A stretch of DNA of 64,000 nucleotides from JACMJL01 sp963791805 (GCA_963791805.1 CAWBTU010000004.1:1116001-1180000); one strand, 5' to 3'. Counted from the stretch's first letter, positions 20,701-30,500 are shown. Notes: a model not told the origin generated them from the sequence alone. Made by a program: numbers and translations.

Positions 20701-21325
20701 TTTGAGCATTTATTTCTCCATTCAGTGTATCCAATTGACGAGTGTTTTCATTTTTTGCACGTCTGATTTTATCTCCAAGATTTTTTCCATACTTCTGAAG
20801 CGCAAAAATTCTCTCTAACATATCTCTTCGTTCTTTACCTGTTAGCTTCAAGAAATCGCTAAACTTCCCTTGGGGTATTACAACTGAACGTGTGAAATCG
20901 CTGTAGGTAAGCCCTATAATGTTCTCAATATTTTTCTTAACATCATTTGCACCTTCAGCAATTACTATATTACCGCCTTCTGATATTTCCCATAATCTAG
21001 CAGAAGAAGTTTTGTATTTTGCTCTATCATTTTTATCTCTTTTGAGACTTCTGTCAGTAATATATGTCTTTCTTTCGTTTTCAGCTCCAATCTCAAACTC
21101 GTAGCTCACATAGAGTATATCACTTTCTGAATTTATAAACTCTGTAGTGTTTCTGGATAGTTCACCATAAAGTGCAATAGTTATGGCGTCTAAAATGCTA
21201 GATTTACCACTACCTGTAGGACCAAAGATTCCAAAGATTCCTTTTCCGATTAGCTTCTCAAAATCTATATTAGTTTCTTCAATAAAGCTATTTAAACCTT
21301 TAATTCTTAATTTCTTTGGTTTCAT
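17786..21325 (-). CDS. sbcC: Exonuclease subunit SbcC (Rad50-like SMC ATPase)
   Basis: ATPase arm of the SbcCD nuclease, which opens hairpins and processes DNA ends. The N-terminal Walker A is GPTGSGKSSILDAIT; long coiled coils fill about residues 180-1000; a zinc-hook CPVC lies near residue 590; and the C-terminus has the ABC signature TLSGGETFLTSLALALALS and Walker B FFFLDEGFGTLD. The length of about 1179 residues fits Firmicute SbcC. The ATG at 21325 follows AGGAGG at proper spacing; the in-frame ATG two codons earlier abuts that site. It overlaps the restored 3' end of sbcD by about 26 bp. Confidence 0.95.
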   Translation of the reverse strand: MKPKKLRIKGLNSFIEETNIDFEKLIGKGIFGIFGPTGSGKSSILDAITIALYGELSRNTTEFINSESDILYVSYEFEIGAENERKTYITDRSLKRDKNDRAKYKTSSARLWEISEGGNIVIAEGANDVKKNIENIIGLTYSDFTRSVVIPQGKFSDFLKLTGKERRDMLERIFALQKYGKNLGDKIRRAKNENTRQLDTLNGEINAQTGISKDTLIQLEKDLSIMLEEEKKLEEEKKIIEEDYDRYKTIWALQSEKNLLSAELEELEMNKANIEGKKIIIKKSNDASLVKPFMDNVKESEIKLEKAEEEFLENSNNLSKLENTLKNTEMLYKDALEKKNTELPVLFNKEAKFRNALEIKENIAQIQKENNACENNRTLLEKKREVSKKQLVSISKEKNENENEIEIIENRVSKIFIEPGYREKILHAFTKSEEYVEVYKTNLELKNKLEEKTVAKEKNIEIHEKLLIEVEEKNEKVENISKEIDELLKHFPGDNSILFQKLNELNHSNEELKTCEESDKLLKDIISRLNGVEEIISSYQMNFSEVNKSLTNKKDEFKAIEKQISDLEIERLASTISKKLIEGAPCPVCGSIEHPNLAVETSKDSEVEKMKAISAKLEGEIKLLEFEERTALVQLGKFKNDDKRLNEEMLLVRNRLGSNNIMELREQQDKKAKEFEDLKQLIDNWNKLKEYKEKEAILFKDEKSKVERKEIILNESIKAEILAIEELKIQYNIAEQKLSVVKDTIDKLKKEIGVESIKEEKERITALDVEKAEKEKELKLLRKKSQEIDLKKEEINKEINSLEIQIVKLSQSIDEKIILLEEYRIKLRDLTGGEEPDNALLLINSKIKEINLIEEKLKMELEHNKKAAQNIKEKKISAERNKDMLTLLIKEQKDKFLASLKQYEFNDDEEISSYIIEETMLNVFKEEVLKFTEEYTKITNNIEIIKIKLNGNGIEKDKWEELQYKKKAIIDKYNESLKLIATTKKSLEDMQVRFSLLQELILRNESLEHKASLLDDLDKLIQGNKFVEFVSMNQLKYISIEASKRLKDITRGRYALELDPTGNFTIRDDFNGGTVRATSTLSGGETFLTSLALALALSSQIQLKGNAPLEFFFLDEGFGTLDSELLDTVISSLERLHNDKLSIGIISHVEELKSRVPIKLVLERAEPGKGGSKVKIEIT

Positions 21326-22528
21326 CTTCATCCTCCTCTATAGCTATACTTAAGAATAATTCCATTATTTCTTCAGAAGGTTTTACCTGTCTTTGCGACA
21401 TATAGAAATCAGAAAATAATTCCTCCATAGTTCTTTCCTTAATACTATCAACGTAGGTTTCATCATTTTCAATTCCATTAATAATAGGTTTTATCTGAAT
21501 AATATCCTTTTTGAGTCCCTTATTGCTTTTACATCTTCTAATGAAATAAAGGTATCTGTCTTTATTTCTAAATAAGCCCACACTTCTCTATGGGAATTTG
21601 CTTTGCACCTCTCAATAGCTTCATAAATTCCATTGCACTTCCACACCTCTATAGGTTTATAGTTTTTAAAATATATAGTTTCTACATTCGCCATACTATC
21701 TGCTTTAACATCTACTAAATAGCAGCATTTACTGTAGGTTATTTCACTCTTGCTATATTGCAGAGGTGAACCTGAATAATATGCTATCAATTCAGTTCCA
21801 TTTACTATCTGAGGTCTATGAAGATGTCCTAGTGCGATATATTGAGCATCTTGTGGAAGCATATTAGCTGAAACAGCTAAAGTTCCACCTAATTCTATAG
21901 GCCTTTCTGAATCAGTAGTTTCTCCTCCTACAATAAAAATATGAGATACTGCAATATTTATAGTATCTTTTCTAAATCTTCTATTTAAAGATGAAAACAA
22001 TTCTCCTATTCTATCTGAATAGCTAATAATTCTGTTCTCTTCATTATTATCCTCATTAAATATTTCATTAAGCCTTTTTTCACTTGGGTAGGCAACTGTA
22101 ACAAATATAGCTTTTTCACCATGTATGTCCATTTCTAAAAATCCTTCTCCGCTGTTAACTACTTCAAAATCACCGTACTTACCTTTTGCGGCAATACTTT
22201 TGGGTGTTCCCAATATAATTATTCCATGTTCGTAAGCAATTGGGCTTACAGCTGCTAGTCTATCTGGATTATCATGATTACCCGCTATTACTAAAATAGC
22301 TCTCTTACCATTATTAGATATATCTTTTAACGCTTTATAAAATAAAAATTCAGCTTTTGCAGGAGGATTACCATTATCAAATATATCACCAGCAATTATG
22401 ACTAAATCTGCTTCTTTTTCTTCAACCATTAAAACAAAATCATCTAAAAATTTTTCCTGTTCCTCCATCCTACTAAAACCTTCAAGGGATTTACCAAGAT
22501 GCCAATCAGATGTATGAATAATTTTCAT
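21300..22528 (-). pseudogene. sbcD: Exonuclease subunit SbcD, frameshifted near the 3' end
   Basis: Mre11-like phosphoesterase with all N-terminal metal-binding motifs intact: HTSDWHLGK, IAGDIFDN, IAGNHDNPDR and IALGHLHRPQ. The frame stops at 21491 after SLEDVKAIRDSKRILFR, but the expected C-terminal part (KKDIIQIKPIINGIENDE to the end at 21300) lies in the -1 frame. The break maps to a run of five A on the coding strand (21508-21512); six would restore a full-length protein of about 409 residues. The truncated product would keep the nuclease core but lose much of the region that contacts SbcC. A sequencing error or slippage could also explain it. Confidence 0.85.
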
Positions 22529-22685
22529 TTTATTACCTCCAAAAGTATATAAAAAATAGACTACTATATATTTTCGCCATTTGTTGGTAGAACTTAATGC
22601 TGTTCATGAAAATTAATAAGATATTTTTATAATTCTTATCAAATATGTAAATTTTTCAATAATACTATAAATTAAAACTTTTATT

Positions 22686-23621
22686 TTAAATAATTTTAAT
22701 TTCCACCTTATCAATTAGTGCATTTACTTCCTCTAATGTGCAGGGCTGTGTTCCTTCTAATTTAACTGTTGCAGTAGCGCAAGCTATAGCAAATTTAAGT
22801 GTATTTTTTTCATCAAAATTGTTTAGTAGGCTATATACAAGTGCGGCCACCATGGAATCCCCTGCGCCAACTGTACTTTTTACCCCTGCTTTTAATCCAT
22901 TAGCGTAGTATACTCCATTTTTAGTAATATAATAAGCACCTTTTTCCCCTAATGAAACAAGTATTTTGTCAATTCCATCACAATTGAGTTTTTGAGCAGC
23001 TTTCACTATTTCCTCATCATTATCTTCATTAATATTTTTAAGTGTAGCTAACTCGTGATTATTAGGTTTAAGTATATGTGGTATGCTCTGAATTCCTGCT
23101 TCTAAAAATGGACCAGCAGCATCAAGAATCACTATAGCACCTTTTCCTTTAGCTATATTTACAAGCAATGAATAAATATCTACAGGTAAACCTGGGTTAA
23201 TTCCTCCAGATAATACAACAATATCTCCAACCTCACACATTCTCTCAAGGTTTATAATAAACTGTTCCAATGAACTATTCTCAATTTCAGGTCCCTTTTC
23301 ATTTAAATCGGTAAAGCTATTATTAACTTCATCAACTATTTTTGTATTGGTTCTTATTTCACCTTCAATATGCGTAAAACTATGCTTTATTTTTCTTCTA
23401 TCTAACTCTTCCTTAAAGTTGCTTTCCCATAATCCCCCTAAAAATCCAACACAAGTTGATTCTATACCGAAGTTTATAAGTACTTTAGAAACATTAATCC
23501 CTTTGCCAGCAACATCATATCTAATAGATCTAGCCCTGTTAACTTTCCCAGTAGTGTAGTTATCCACCACTAATGTTTTATCCATTGATGGATTTAATGT
23601 TACAGTAATTACCTTGCTCAT
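22686..23621 (-). CDS. PfkB-family hexose-phosphate kinase (1-phosphofructokinase or tagatose-6-P kinase)
   Basis: A ribokinase-fold kinase of 311 residues. The N-terminus VTLNPSMDKTL is typical of the FruK/LacC subgroup; the substrate motif is DVAGKGINVSKVL; the C-terminal ATP motif is STVGAGDSMVAAL with the catalytic aspartate. It phosphorylates a sugar phosphate, most likely fructose 1-phosphate, to a bisphosphate. It is divergent from ptsI, which fits use of PTS-imported sugar, but no fructose EII or FruR gene is adjacent, so the substrate stays open. An AGGAAGTG site precedes the ATG. Confidence 0.88.
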   Translation of the reverse strand: MSKVITVTLNPSMDKTLVVDNYTTGKVNRARSIRYDVAGKGINVSKVLINFGIESTCVGFLGGLWESNFKEELDRRKIKHSFTHIEGEIRTNTKIVDEVNNSFTDLNEKGPEIENSSLEQFIINLERMCEVGDIVVLSGGINPGLPVDIYSLLVNIAKGKGAIVILDAAGPFLEAGIQSIPHILKPNNHELATLKNINEDNDEEIVKAAQKLNCDGIDKILVSLGEKGAYYITKNGVYYANGLKAGVKSTVGAGDSMVAALVYSLLNNFDEKNTLKFAIACATATVKLEGTQPCTLEEVNALIDKVEIKII

Positions 23622-23652
23622 GTATTCACTTCCTAAATTTCGTTTGATTAAT

Positions 23653-23678
23653 AATATTGTAACACTTTCTACAATATT
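23653..23678. promoter_or_regulatory. Inverted repeat between the sugar kinase and ptsI
   Basis: Arms AATATTGT (23653-23660) and ACAATATT (23671-23678), 10 bp apart, lie between a TATAAT-like -10 box for the kinase (23700-23695, minus) and its start. This is a plausible repressor site; the regulator is unknown. A TATAAT for ptsI is at 23728-23733. Confidence 0.4.
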
Positions 23679-23846
23679 AAGGACACTTCTGTAAATTATA
23701 CAAAAAATAGTCCCCTCTTTTTTCTGTTATAATAGCTTCAAACAGATGATAAAGTTAGCCACCCTTGCTAGGTTGATAAAGAATAGCAATTACTGTAATA
23801 TTAAATAGTAATAACTTTATATATTCAATTTTAGGAGGATTCTAAA

Positions 23847-25466
23847 ATGAAAAAAGGTATTTCAGCTTCAAAGGGCTATGCTATAGGAAATGTAGTAATA
23901 AAAGAAAAAAATGAGCTGATTTTTGTTGCAAATGCTATTTCTGACGTAGAAAAAGAGAAAAACAGGTTAAGATTAGCTATTAATGAATCTAAAGAACAAT
24001 TGATGATTATTAAAAATAAAGCTGAGAAAGAGCTGGGAGTACATACTGCTGCTGTTTTCGAAAGTCATATTATATTATTAGATGACCCTGAATTTATTGA
24101 AATGATTTATAATAACATCGAAATGAAACATATTAATTCTGAAAAAGCTTTAAATGATACCACAAATTCTTTTTTAACGATTTTGGAAGCAATTGAAGAT
24201 GAATATCTAAAAGAAAGGGCTTTTGATATAAAGGATGTTTCCCAAAGAATAATGGGTAACTTACTTGGAAACAAAGTGCAAGATTTTTCTTTACAATATA
24301 AAAATACAGTTGTAGTTGCCCACGATCTTACTCCTTCTGATATTGCTGAACTGGATAAGAAAAAAACTGTGGCTTTCTTAACCGATATTGGCGGAAAAAC
24401 TTCACATAGTGCAATAATGGCAAGGACTTTAGAAATTCCCTCTGTTATTGGTCTAATGGATATAACCACCACTGTAAATAATGGAGACTTAGTTATTGTT
24501 GATGGTGAAGAGGGCCTTGTTATTGTAAATCCAGATAAAAGAACAATAAACGAATATAGACATAAAAAGCTTCTTTTTCAAAAGGAAAAAGAAAATTTAA
24601 AAAAACGTTTAACGGAAAAAACCTACTCGAAGACTGGAAAAAGGATAGAGGTAGTTGGGAATATTGGCAAGCCAGAAGATGTACTTAACGTTATAGAAAA
24701 TGGTGGAGAGGGTGTAGGGCTTTTCAGAACAGAATTTTTATATATGGAGAGAAATAGTATGCCTTCAGAAGAAGAACAATTTCTTGCCTATAAATATGTT
24801 GCAGAAAAACTAAAGAATCATCCTTTAGTAATTCGAACTGTAGACATCGGTGGTGACAAGAATCTTTCCTATCTTCCTATGCCAAAAGAAATGAACCCTT
24901 TTCTCGGATATAGAGCTATTAGAATTTCTTTAGATAGGGAAGATATATTTAAAGTACAATTGCGAGCAATACTCCGAGCTTCCGTATTCGGAAATTTGAA
25001 AATAATGTTTCCCATGATTTCCTCTTTGGGAGAGTTTTTTGCTGCTAGAGAACTGTTTAAAGAATGCGAAGTGGAGCTGGCAAGAGAAGGTGTCCCTTAT
25101 AAAGATGATATAGAGCTTGGTATAATGATAGAAATTCCTTCTGCAGCAATACTTTCGGATGAATTTGCAAAATATGTTGATTTTTTCAGCATTGGCACTA
25201 ATGATTTAATTCAGTATACCTTGGCTGCTGACAGGTTAAATGAAAATGTTGCTAAACTATACAATCCAATGCATCCTGCTGTATTAAGACTAATAAAAAT
25301 GACTATAGATGCTGCTCATGCTAACGGTAAATGGTGTGGAATGTGTGGAGAAATGGCCGGAGATGAAGCCGCAATTAAACTCCTAGTTAGTTATGGACTA
25401 GACGAGTTTTCAATGAATGCACCTTCAATTCCTAAAGCAAAAAAAATAATAATGGAATCTAAATAG
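23847..25466 (+). CDS. ptsI: Phosphoenolpyruvate-protein phosphotransferase (PTS enzyme I)
   Basis: First enzyme of the sugar phosphotransferase system; it takes phosphate from PEP onto a histidine and passes it to HPr in the cytoplasm. The phospho-histidine domain shows GGKTSHSAIMAR with the active histidine near residue 188. The C-terminal PEP-binding barrel has GEGVGLFRTEFLYM, FFSIGTNDLIQYT and the WCGMCGEMAGD motif with the catalytic cysteine. The 539 residues are slightly shorter than the usual 570, with the shortfall at the C-terminus. An AGGAGG site precedes the ATG. A long hairpin follows the gene. Confidence 0.96.
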   Translation: MKKGISASKGYAIGNVVIKEKNELIFVANAISDVEKEKNRLRLAINESKEQLMIIKNKAEKELGVHTAAVFESHIILLDDPEFIEMIYNNIEMKHINSEKALNDTTNSFLTILEAIEDEYLKERAFDIKDVSQRIMGNLLGNKVQDFSLQYKNTVVVAHDLTPSDIAELDKKKTVAFLTDIGGKTSHSAIMARTLEIPSVIGLMDITTTVNNGDLVIVDGEEGLVIVNPDKRTINEYRHKKLLFQKEKENLKKRLTEKTYSKTGKRIEVVGNIGKPEDVLNVIENGGEGVGLFRTEFLYMERNSMPSEEEQFLAYKYVAEKLKNHPLVIRTVDIGGDKNLSYLPMPKEMNPFLGYRAIRISLDREDIFKVQLRAILRASVFGNLKIMFPMISSLGEFFAARELFKECEVELAREGVPYKDDIELGIMIEIPSAAILSDEFAKYVDFFSIGTNDLIQYTLAADRLNENVAKLYNPMHPAVLRLIKMTIDAAHANGKWCGMCGEMAGDEAAIKLLVSYGLDEFSMNAPSIPKAKKIIMESK

Positions 25467-25475
25467 TTAATAAGA

Positions 25476-25532
25476 AAAGGTTGTGCTTAATTACTAAATA
25501 TCTGCAGATATTTTATAATTAAGCACAACCTT
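25476..25532 (+). terminator. Long hairpin after ptsI
   Basis: Arms AAGGTTGTGCTTAATTA and its complement pair over about 17 bp, with a nested AAATATCTGCAGATATTT palindrome at the tip. There is no clear T-run on the plus strand, so it may act as a bidirectional barrier between converging genes. Confidence 0.6.
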
Positions 25533-25552
25533 ATATTAACTGTATTATTATT

Positions 25553-25894
25553 CTAAACTGGTCTCCGTTTTAATACGGTGATATCTACTTCATGCCTGCC
25601 GAGAATTTCTTTTACTGCATCTATGTTTTCATCTATATTTTTCAAATGTCCTTCCATGTGAGCAATTTTATTAAACATGTTATCATGCTCAGCACTGTTT
25701 ACGCTTGAATTATGCTCTAAGTTTTTTAAAATTTGGTGGTCTTCCTGCTGTTGTGTTTCTATTCCGTTCACTTTAATTTCGATTCCATTTACTTTATTCT
25801 CTATTCCATTTACTTTATTCTCTATTCCATTTACTTTGCTTTCTATACCGTTCACTTTATTAAGTATGCTTTCTAACAGTTCTCTATCAGTCAT
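25553..25894 (-). CDS. Small coiled-coil protein with VNGIE heptad repeats
   Basis: A soluble protein of 113 residues. Residues about 13-47 are five consecutive heptads of the form KVNGIEx, encoded by 21-bp DNA repeats at about 25754-25858. A leading MTDRELLESILNKV and a trailing second coiled coil (NKIAHMEGHLKNIDENIDAV) surround them. The heptad hydrophobic spacing predicts a parallel coiled coil. I recognise no catalytic domain. A ribosome binding site (GGAGGTGAC) precedes the ATG. A second protein of the same design is encoded at 54908-55252. The function is unknown; the repeat number could vary between strains. Confidence 0.7.
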   Translation of the reverse strand: MTDRELLESILNKVNGIESKVNGIENKVNGIENKVNGIEIKVNGIETQQQEDHQILKNLEHNSSVNSAEHDNMFNKIAHMEGHLKNIDENIDAVKEILGRHEVDITVLKRRPV

Positions 25895-25973
25895 TAAATG
25901 TCACCTCCATCTATAAATTTATTATATCATTTTTCGGTGAAAATATACACTTGATTTTATCTGATTAGGAGCG

Positions 25974-26019
25974 TGACACCCCTCTCTTTTAAGAATGGCT
26001 CTGGAGTTGAGGGATGTCA
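25974..26019 (+). repeat. Hairpin repeat copy 1 (type A)
   Basis: Stem arms TGACACCCCTC and GAGGGATGTCA enclose a 24-nt loop. The outer pair is T-A rather than the G-C of most copies, so pairing is kept. Conserved flanks continue on the right with a GTCTTGGGC block. It lies 3' of yhaM. Confidence 0.85.
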
Positions 26020-26089
26020 CGAGTTGTCTTGGGCCAATCTTGTAATTTTTCAGTTGTCTAGATTCCTAATTTTTGTATTGGTAGAAGCA

Positions 26090-26135
26090 GGACACTCCTC
26101 TATCTTAAGAAAGCCTTCGAAGTTGAGGGGTGTCC
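26090..26135 (+). repeat. Hairpin repeat copy 2 (type B)
   Basis: Arms GGACACTCCTC and GAGGGGTGTCC, 24-nt loop containing CTTCGAAG. It begins exactly 116 bp after copy 1, and the linker between them resembles the linkers upstream of yhaM. Confidence 0.87.
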
Positions 26136-26170
26136 CGGGTTATATTGGGCAAGGTTGTTATATTGTTATA

Positions 26171-27121
26171 CTAACTTTTAATTTTATATACTTTTCTGTT
26201 TTCGAGGGACCAAATTCTGTCGGAGAATTCGCCTTCTTTTGTATCTTTTAGGGCCTTTTTCATGTCGAACATTCTTGCATCAATAATGTCTAGATAGTGA
26301 AGCATTTCTGCTTCTGGAAGCATTGGTTTTACTGGACTTCCGTATTCTGGCTCATAATGATGGGAAAGAACCATATGTTGAAGTATCATTGTAGTTTCTT
26401 TGTCTGCGCCAACTATATCTGCTGCATTTTCGATTCTTTTGATTCCTAGGGTAATGTGTCCTAGTAATTGACCTTCAACAGTGTACTCGCTAACAATTCC
26501 TAGTGGATTTGCTTCCATTTCTTCAATCTTGGACATATCATGTAGAATTACTCCTGCAAATAGAATATCTTTATTTAAATTGGTGTAAATTTCACAGAGC
26601 TTTTCTCCTGCTTGTAGCATGGTAAGTACATGGTACAAAAGTCCTGCTCTGATTGAGTGATGATTTTTCTTCGCAGCTGGATAATGCATGAGTTTTTCCT
26701 TGGAATCTTCAAAAATCAATGTAGTAATGTTTTTAATTGTTTCATTTTCAAAGGCATCTATATATTTGTGAATTGCTTGAAACATAAATTCTGGCTCTAA
26801 TGGAGCTGAAAGTACAAAATCACTAATAGAAACATTATCTGTTTCATCAGTTACTCTTAGTTTCTCTATTTTAAGTTGTAGACTTCCTTGCCATTCGGTA
26901 ACTGTTCCTCTTATTTTAATAAGAATGCTATCTGTGTACGTTCTAGCTTCTTCTTCTTTATATTCCCACAGTTTAGCGTTTATCTCTCCTGTGCTATCTC
27001 CTATAGTTAAATCAAAATATTTTTTACCATTACTTGATGCTTTACATTCAATTGACTTTATTATAAAAAAGCCTTCAATTCTTTCTCCAGCTTTAAATTC
27101 ATTAATTTTTCTTATATCCAC
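26171..27121 (-). CDS. yhaM: 3'-5' exoribonuclease YhaM (OB fold plus HD domain)
   Basis: A 316-residue protein with an N-terminal OB nucleic-acid binding fold (GERIEGFFIIKSIECK to about residue 95) and a C-terminal HD phosphohydrolase domain. The metal ligands are visible in HHSIRAGLLYHVLTM, FAGVILHDMSKIEEM, HMVLSHHYEPEYG and YLDIIDARM. YhaM proteins degrade RNA from the 3' end and can act on DNA. The start at 27121 has an AGGAAA site. The gene is bracketed by two arrays of the hairpin repeat, copies 1-2 downstream and copies 3-5 upstream. Confidence 0.93.
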   Translation of the reverse strand: MDIRKINEFKAGERIEGFFIIKSIECKASSNGKKYFDLTIGDSTGEINAKLWEYKEEEARTYTDSILIKIRGTVTEWQGSLQLKIEKLRVTDETDNVSISDFVLSAPLEPEFMFQAIHKYIDAFENETIKNITTLIFEDSKEKLMHYPAAKKNHHSIRAGLLYHVLTMLQAGEKLCEIYTNLNKDILFAGVILHDMSKIEEMEANPLGIVSEYTVEGQLLGHITLGIKRIENAADIVGADKETTMILQHMVLSHHYEPEYGSPVKPMLPEAEMLHYLDIIDARMFDMKKALKDTKEGEFSDRIWSLENRKVYKIKS

Positions 27122-27244
27122 TTTATTTCCTCTTTCCTTATAATTATTAATTTGGGGTTCGCCTGCTGATTGTTTCCTCTTTCCATTATTTATTAATTAT
27201 AGATTCAAGTCTGCTGTTTGCTAAATTTCTGTCTTGTTGGAGCG

Positions 27245-27290
27245 GGACACCCCTCTCTCTTTAGAAAGCCTTCGAAGTTGAGGGGTGTCC
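27245..27290 (+). repeat. Hairpin repeat copy 3 (type B)
   Basis: Arms GGACACCCCTC and GAGGGGTGTCC form a perfect 11-bp stem; the loop holds CTTTAGAAAG and CTTCGAAG mini-palindromes. It is the closest to the consensus and starts the three-unit array between yhaM and addA. Confidence 0.9.
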
Positions 27291-27360
27291 CGGGTTGTCT
27301 TAGGCAAATCTTGTAATTGTTCATTTGTCTTAATTGCTCATTTTTGTATTGGTGGTTGCA

Positions 27361-27406
27361 TGACACCCCTCTCTTTTAAGAATGGCTTTGGAGTTGAGGG
27401 ATGTCA
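27361..27406 (+). repeat. Hairpin repeat copy 4 (type A)
   Basis: Arms TGACACCCCTC and GAGGGATGTCA, with the same T-A outer pair as copy 1. It begins 116 bp after copy 3. Confidence 0.88.
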
Positions 27407-27476
27407 CGGGTTGTCTTGTGCAAGGCTTACCATTGTTCAGTTGTCTAGATTAGTCATTTTTTGTCTTGATGGAGTG

Positions 27477-27522
27477 GGACACTCCTCTATTTTTAGAACG
27501 GCTTCGAAGTTGAGGGGTGTTC
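27477..27522 (+). repeat. Hairpin repeat copy 5 (type B)
   Basis: Arms GGACACTCCTC and GAGGGGTGTTC. It begins 116 bp after copy 4 and ends about 30 bp from the addA stop. One T-for-C change makes a G-T pair. Confidence 0.86.
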
Positions 27523-27552
27523 TGGGTTGTCTTGGGCGAGCTTTCTAAATTG

Positions 27553-30500
27553 TTAGTCTTCAATTAGTAAAGCTTTTTGGGCTGATAATAGGTATAGGTA
27601 CTTTTCTACTACTTTTTTGCCGGTCATTTTTTCTAGGGCTTCCGTGTAATAGTTAAGTTGTACTTTGTATTTTTCTTTGATTTGGTCTAGATTGTCGTCT
27701 GTAACAAAATCTGTTTTGTAGTCTAGTAGGATTAGTCCTTGTGGTTCTTCAAAGTAGCAGTCAATTATGCCTTGTAGAATTATTGTTTCGTCTTTATATT
27801 TGCTCTCTTCTAATTTCTTGTATACTCTGGTGCTGCTTATTTCCATGAAGAAAGGAACTTCTCTGCTTACCTTTTGGGAAACTATAAGTCTTTGCCCTAA
27901 CTGACTTTTGAAAAATTCGAATACATTATTTATTTTAACTGTTTTTGCTTGCTCTTCGGTTAAAAATTCTTTGGTTATAAAATTAGCTAGCTGATTTTCT
28001 ATTGCTTTAACTGAAGCAATATTATTTAAATCTAAATGCTGCATAACTAGATGCATAACTGTTCCTTTTTCAGAAGCTGAAAGGCCCTTGGTTTCTTGTA
28101 AAAACCTTGGTTTTGCGTTTAAAGTAGGTGTGTAAAACATGCTAGCAGCTTCATCGTCAAGGGTTTCTATATTGGCTAAACGTTTTGCTTCTGTAACTGA
28201 AAGTTTTGCTGGAAGTTTAGATGATTCTTCATAGGAATACTTCCACTGCAATCTTTCCTGTATTTCCTTCTTGAATTCAGATGAATTTTTACTTGTTGCT
28301 TCTACATTCAGTTTCTCAAATATTTCTTTTATTGCTTCTTCCTCATGGGTTTCTGCAACCTGAATATCCTGAAATAGCTCTTCTCTCTTTAACAGTTTGA
28401 TATTCCACTTGGAATCATCTTCTATTAGCTCTGTTATCTCCGAGTATTGCTCTCCAGCCAAACTACGAATTGCTTCTCCTGATTTGTGCTTTGCTAGTGC
28501 GATACACATCCAATCTAAATAGCAATTTCCTTTTAATAGTGCATATTGCTTCTGAGAGCCACTGGTAATCCACTTTTTAGAAGCACTTTCATAGCTTCTT
28601 ACGTTGCCAGTTATAATCAATTTTTCTTTTGCTCTAGTTAATGCTACATATAATATTCTCATTTCTTCAGAAAGGGTTTCAATTTTTATCTTTTGCTTTA
28701 ATGCTGCCTTTATAATAGAAGGATATTTTATTCTTCTATTTGGGTCTACGAAATTAGGACCAATACCTAATTTTTTATGAAATAGTATGTTTCTGTTTAT
28801 ATCTAGTAAGTTGAATTTTTTACCTGTACCTGAAAGAATAACTACGGGGAATTCAAGTCCTTTACTTTTGTGAATACTCATAATTCTTACTACATTTTCG
28901 TTTTCACCAATTATCTTAGCACTTCCCATATCTCCATTACTTTTTCGAAGTTTATTAATGAAATTTATAAAATTAAATAGTCCTTTAAAACTTGTCTTCT
29001 CGTATTGAGTTCCTCTTTCAAAAAGTATTCTTAAATTTGCTTGTCTTTGACTACCTCCTGGCATGGCTGCCACGTATCCATAATAACCTGTTTCGCTGTA
29101 GATACTCCACAAAAGTTCATCTATTGGTATATGTATAGCCTTTTCTCTCCAATGGAAAAGCTTTTCTAAAAAGTTAACAATTTTTAGATTTAATTCATGG
29201 TTTGTATCTAAGGAAATTTCCTTTAGAGCATCAAAATAGTAACCTTCTTTATTTTCAATCCTAATATCTATAAATTCTTCTGCTGTAAAGGCAAAAATCG
29301 GTGATCTTAAAACTGCAAGCAGTGGTATGTCTTGCATTGGGTTATCAATGATTTGAAGCAGGCTCATGATAGTTTTAATTTCTATGGTATCAAAATAGCC
29401 TGTGCCTGTATCTGCGTAAACTGGTATTTCTCTAGTATTAAGTTCTTCCATAAAGGTAGGTGCTTGATTTGAAGTAGCTCTTAAAAGTATTACTATATCT
29501 TTGTATTCTACTGGTCTATAATCCTCTATTATTTTATCATAAACTACAAACTTTTTCCCATTTTCACCTTCAACTAATTTTTTTATTCTCTGAGCTACTA
29601 GCTTAGCCTCTAACTGAATATTAGTAATCTCATCTAGGTCATCTTCAATTGCTGTTTCTTCCTCATTTTCTTCTGGTTCCTGCTTTGAGGTTTCTATAAT
29701 ATTAAGCTCTATTTCTCCGCCATAAATGATGTTTTCATTAACATTTTCTTTAAAGCTAGCTCCTAAGTTAAGTTCTTCATCCTCTGTATAATCTAATTCG
29801 CCTAGTTCCTTTGACATAATGGTTTTAAAAATAAAGTTAACTCCATTTATTACTTCTTCTCTACTTCTGAAGTTCTTGAAAAGAGTTATTTTTCTGTTGT
29901 TTGAGTTTTCTTCAAAGGAATAATTATTATATTTATCAAGAAAAAGCTCTGGTTCCGCTTGTCTAAACCTGTATATACTTTGTTTAACATCACCAACCAT
30001 AAATAGATTTGGTGTATCTTTTCTTGAAACTAGTCTTAGTAATTCTTCTTGAACTTGATTACTATCTTGGTATTCATCTATTAGTATTTCCTCATATTTT
30101 TCTCTAAGTGCTAATGCTACTGGGGATGGCTGAGTAATTCCATCCTTATTCTCAGTTAAAATATTGAGACAAAAATGTTCTAAGTCATTAAAATCCAGTA
30201 ACCCTCTATCTTTCTTTTTCTTTGCATATCTATCACTAAACTCCAAAACAAGTTCTACTAAACACTTCATTAATGGGTAAAGTTCTTTCTGATTCTTAAT
30301 TATATCCTGTGGACTTAAAGAAAATAACTCACGCTTGATATTATTTTTATCTTTATTTCCTTGAAGCCTGTCTTTAACCTTATCCCTTATTTCTTTCACT
30401 TTAGCTTGAGCATCTTTATCTGCATCTTTAGTGCACCTTTTAATGGTGGTGAATTGAACAGAATTAAAGCCTTGATAAATCTCTTCCCAGCTCCCATCAA

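Noticed and set aside
25974..27522. CRISPR array
   Set aside because: Repeats are 46 nt or longer with homologous linkers instead of unique spacers, and no cas genes are present.
25973..27548. Plus-strand frames across the hairpin arrays (25973-26251 and 27285-27548), with similar peptide sequences such as MTPLSFKNG
   Set aside because: The similarity comes from the DNA repeat itself; the 116-bp period is not a multiple of three, so the frame shifts between units, and there is no ribosome binding site.
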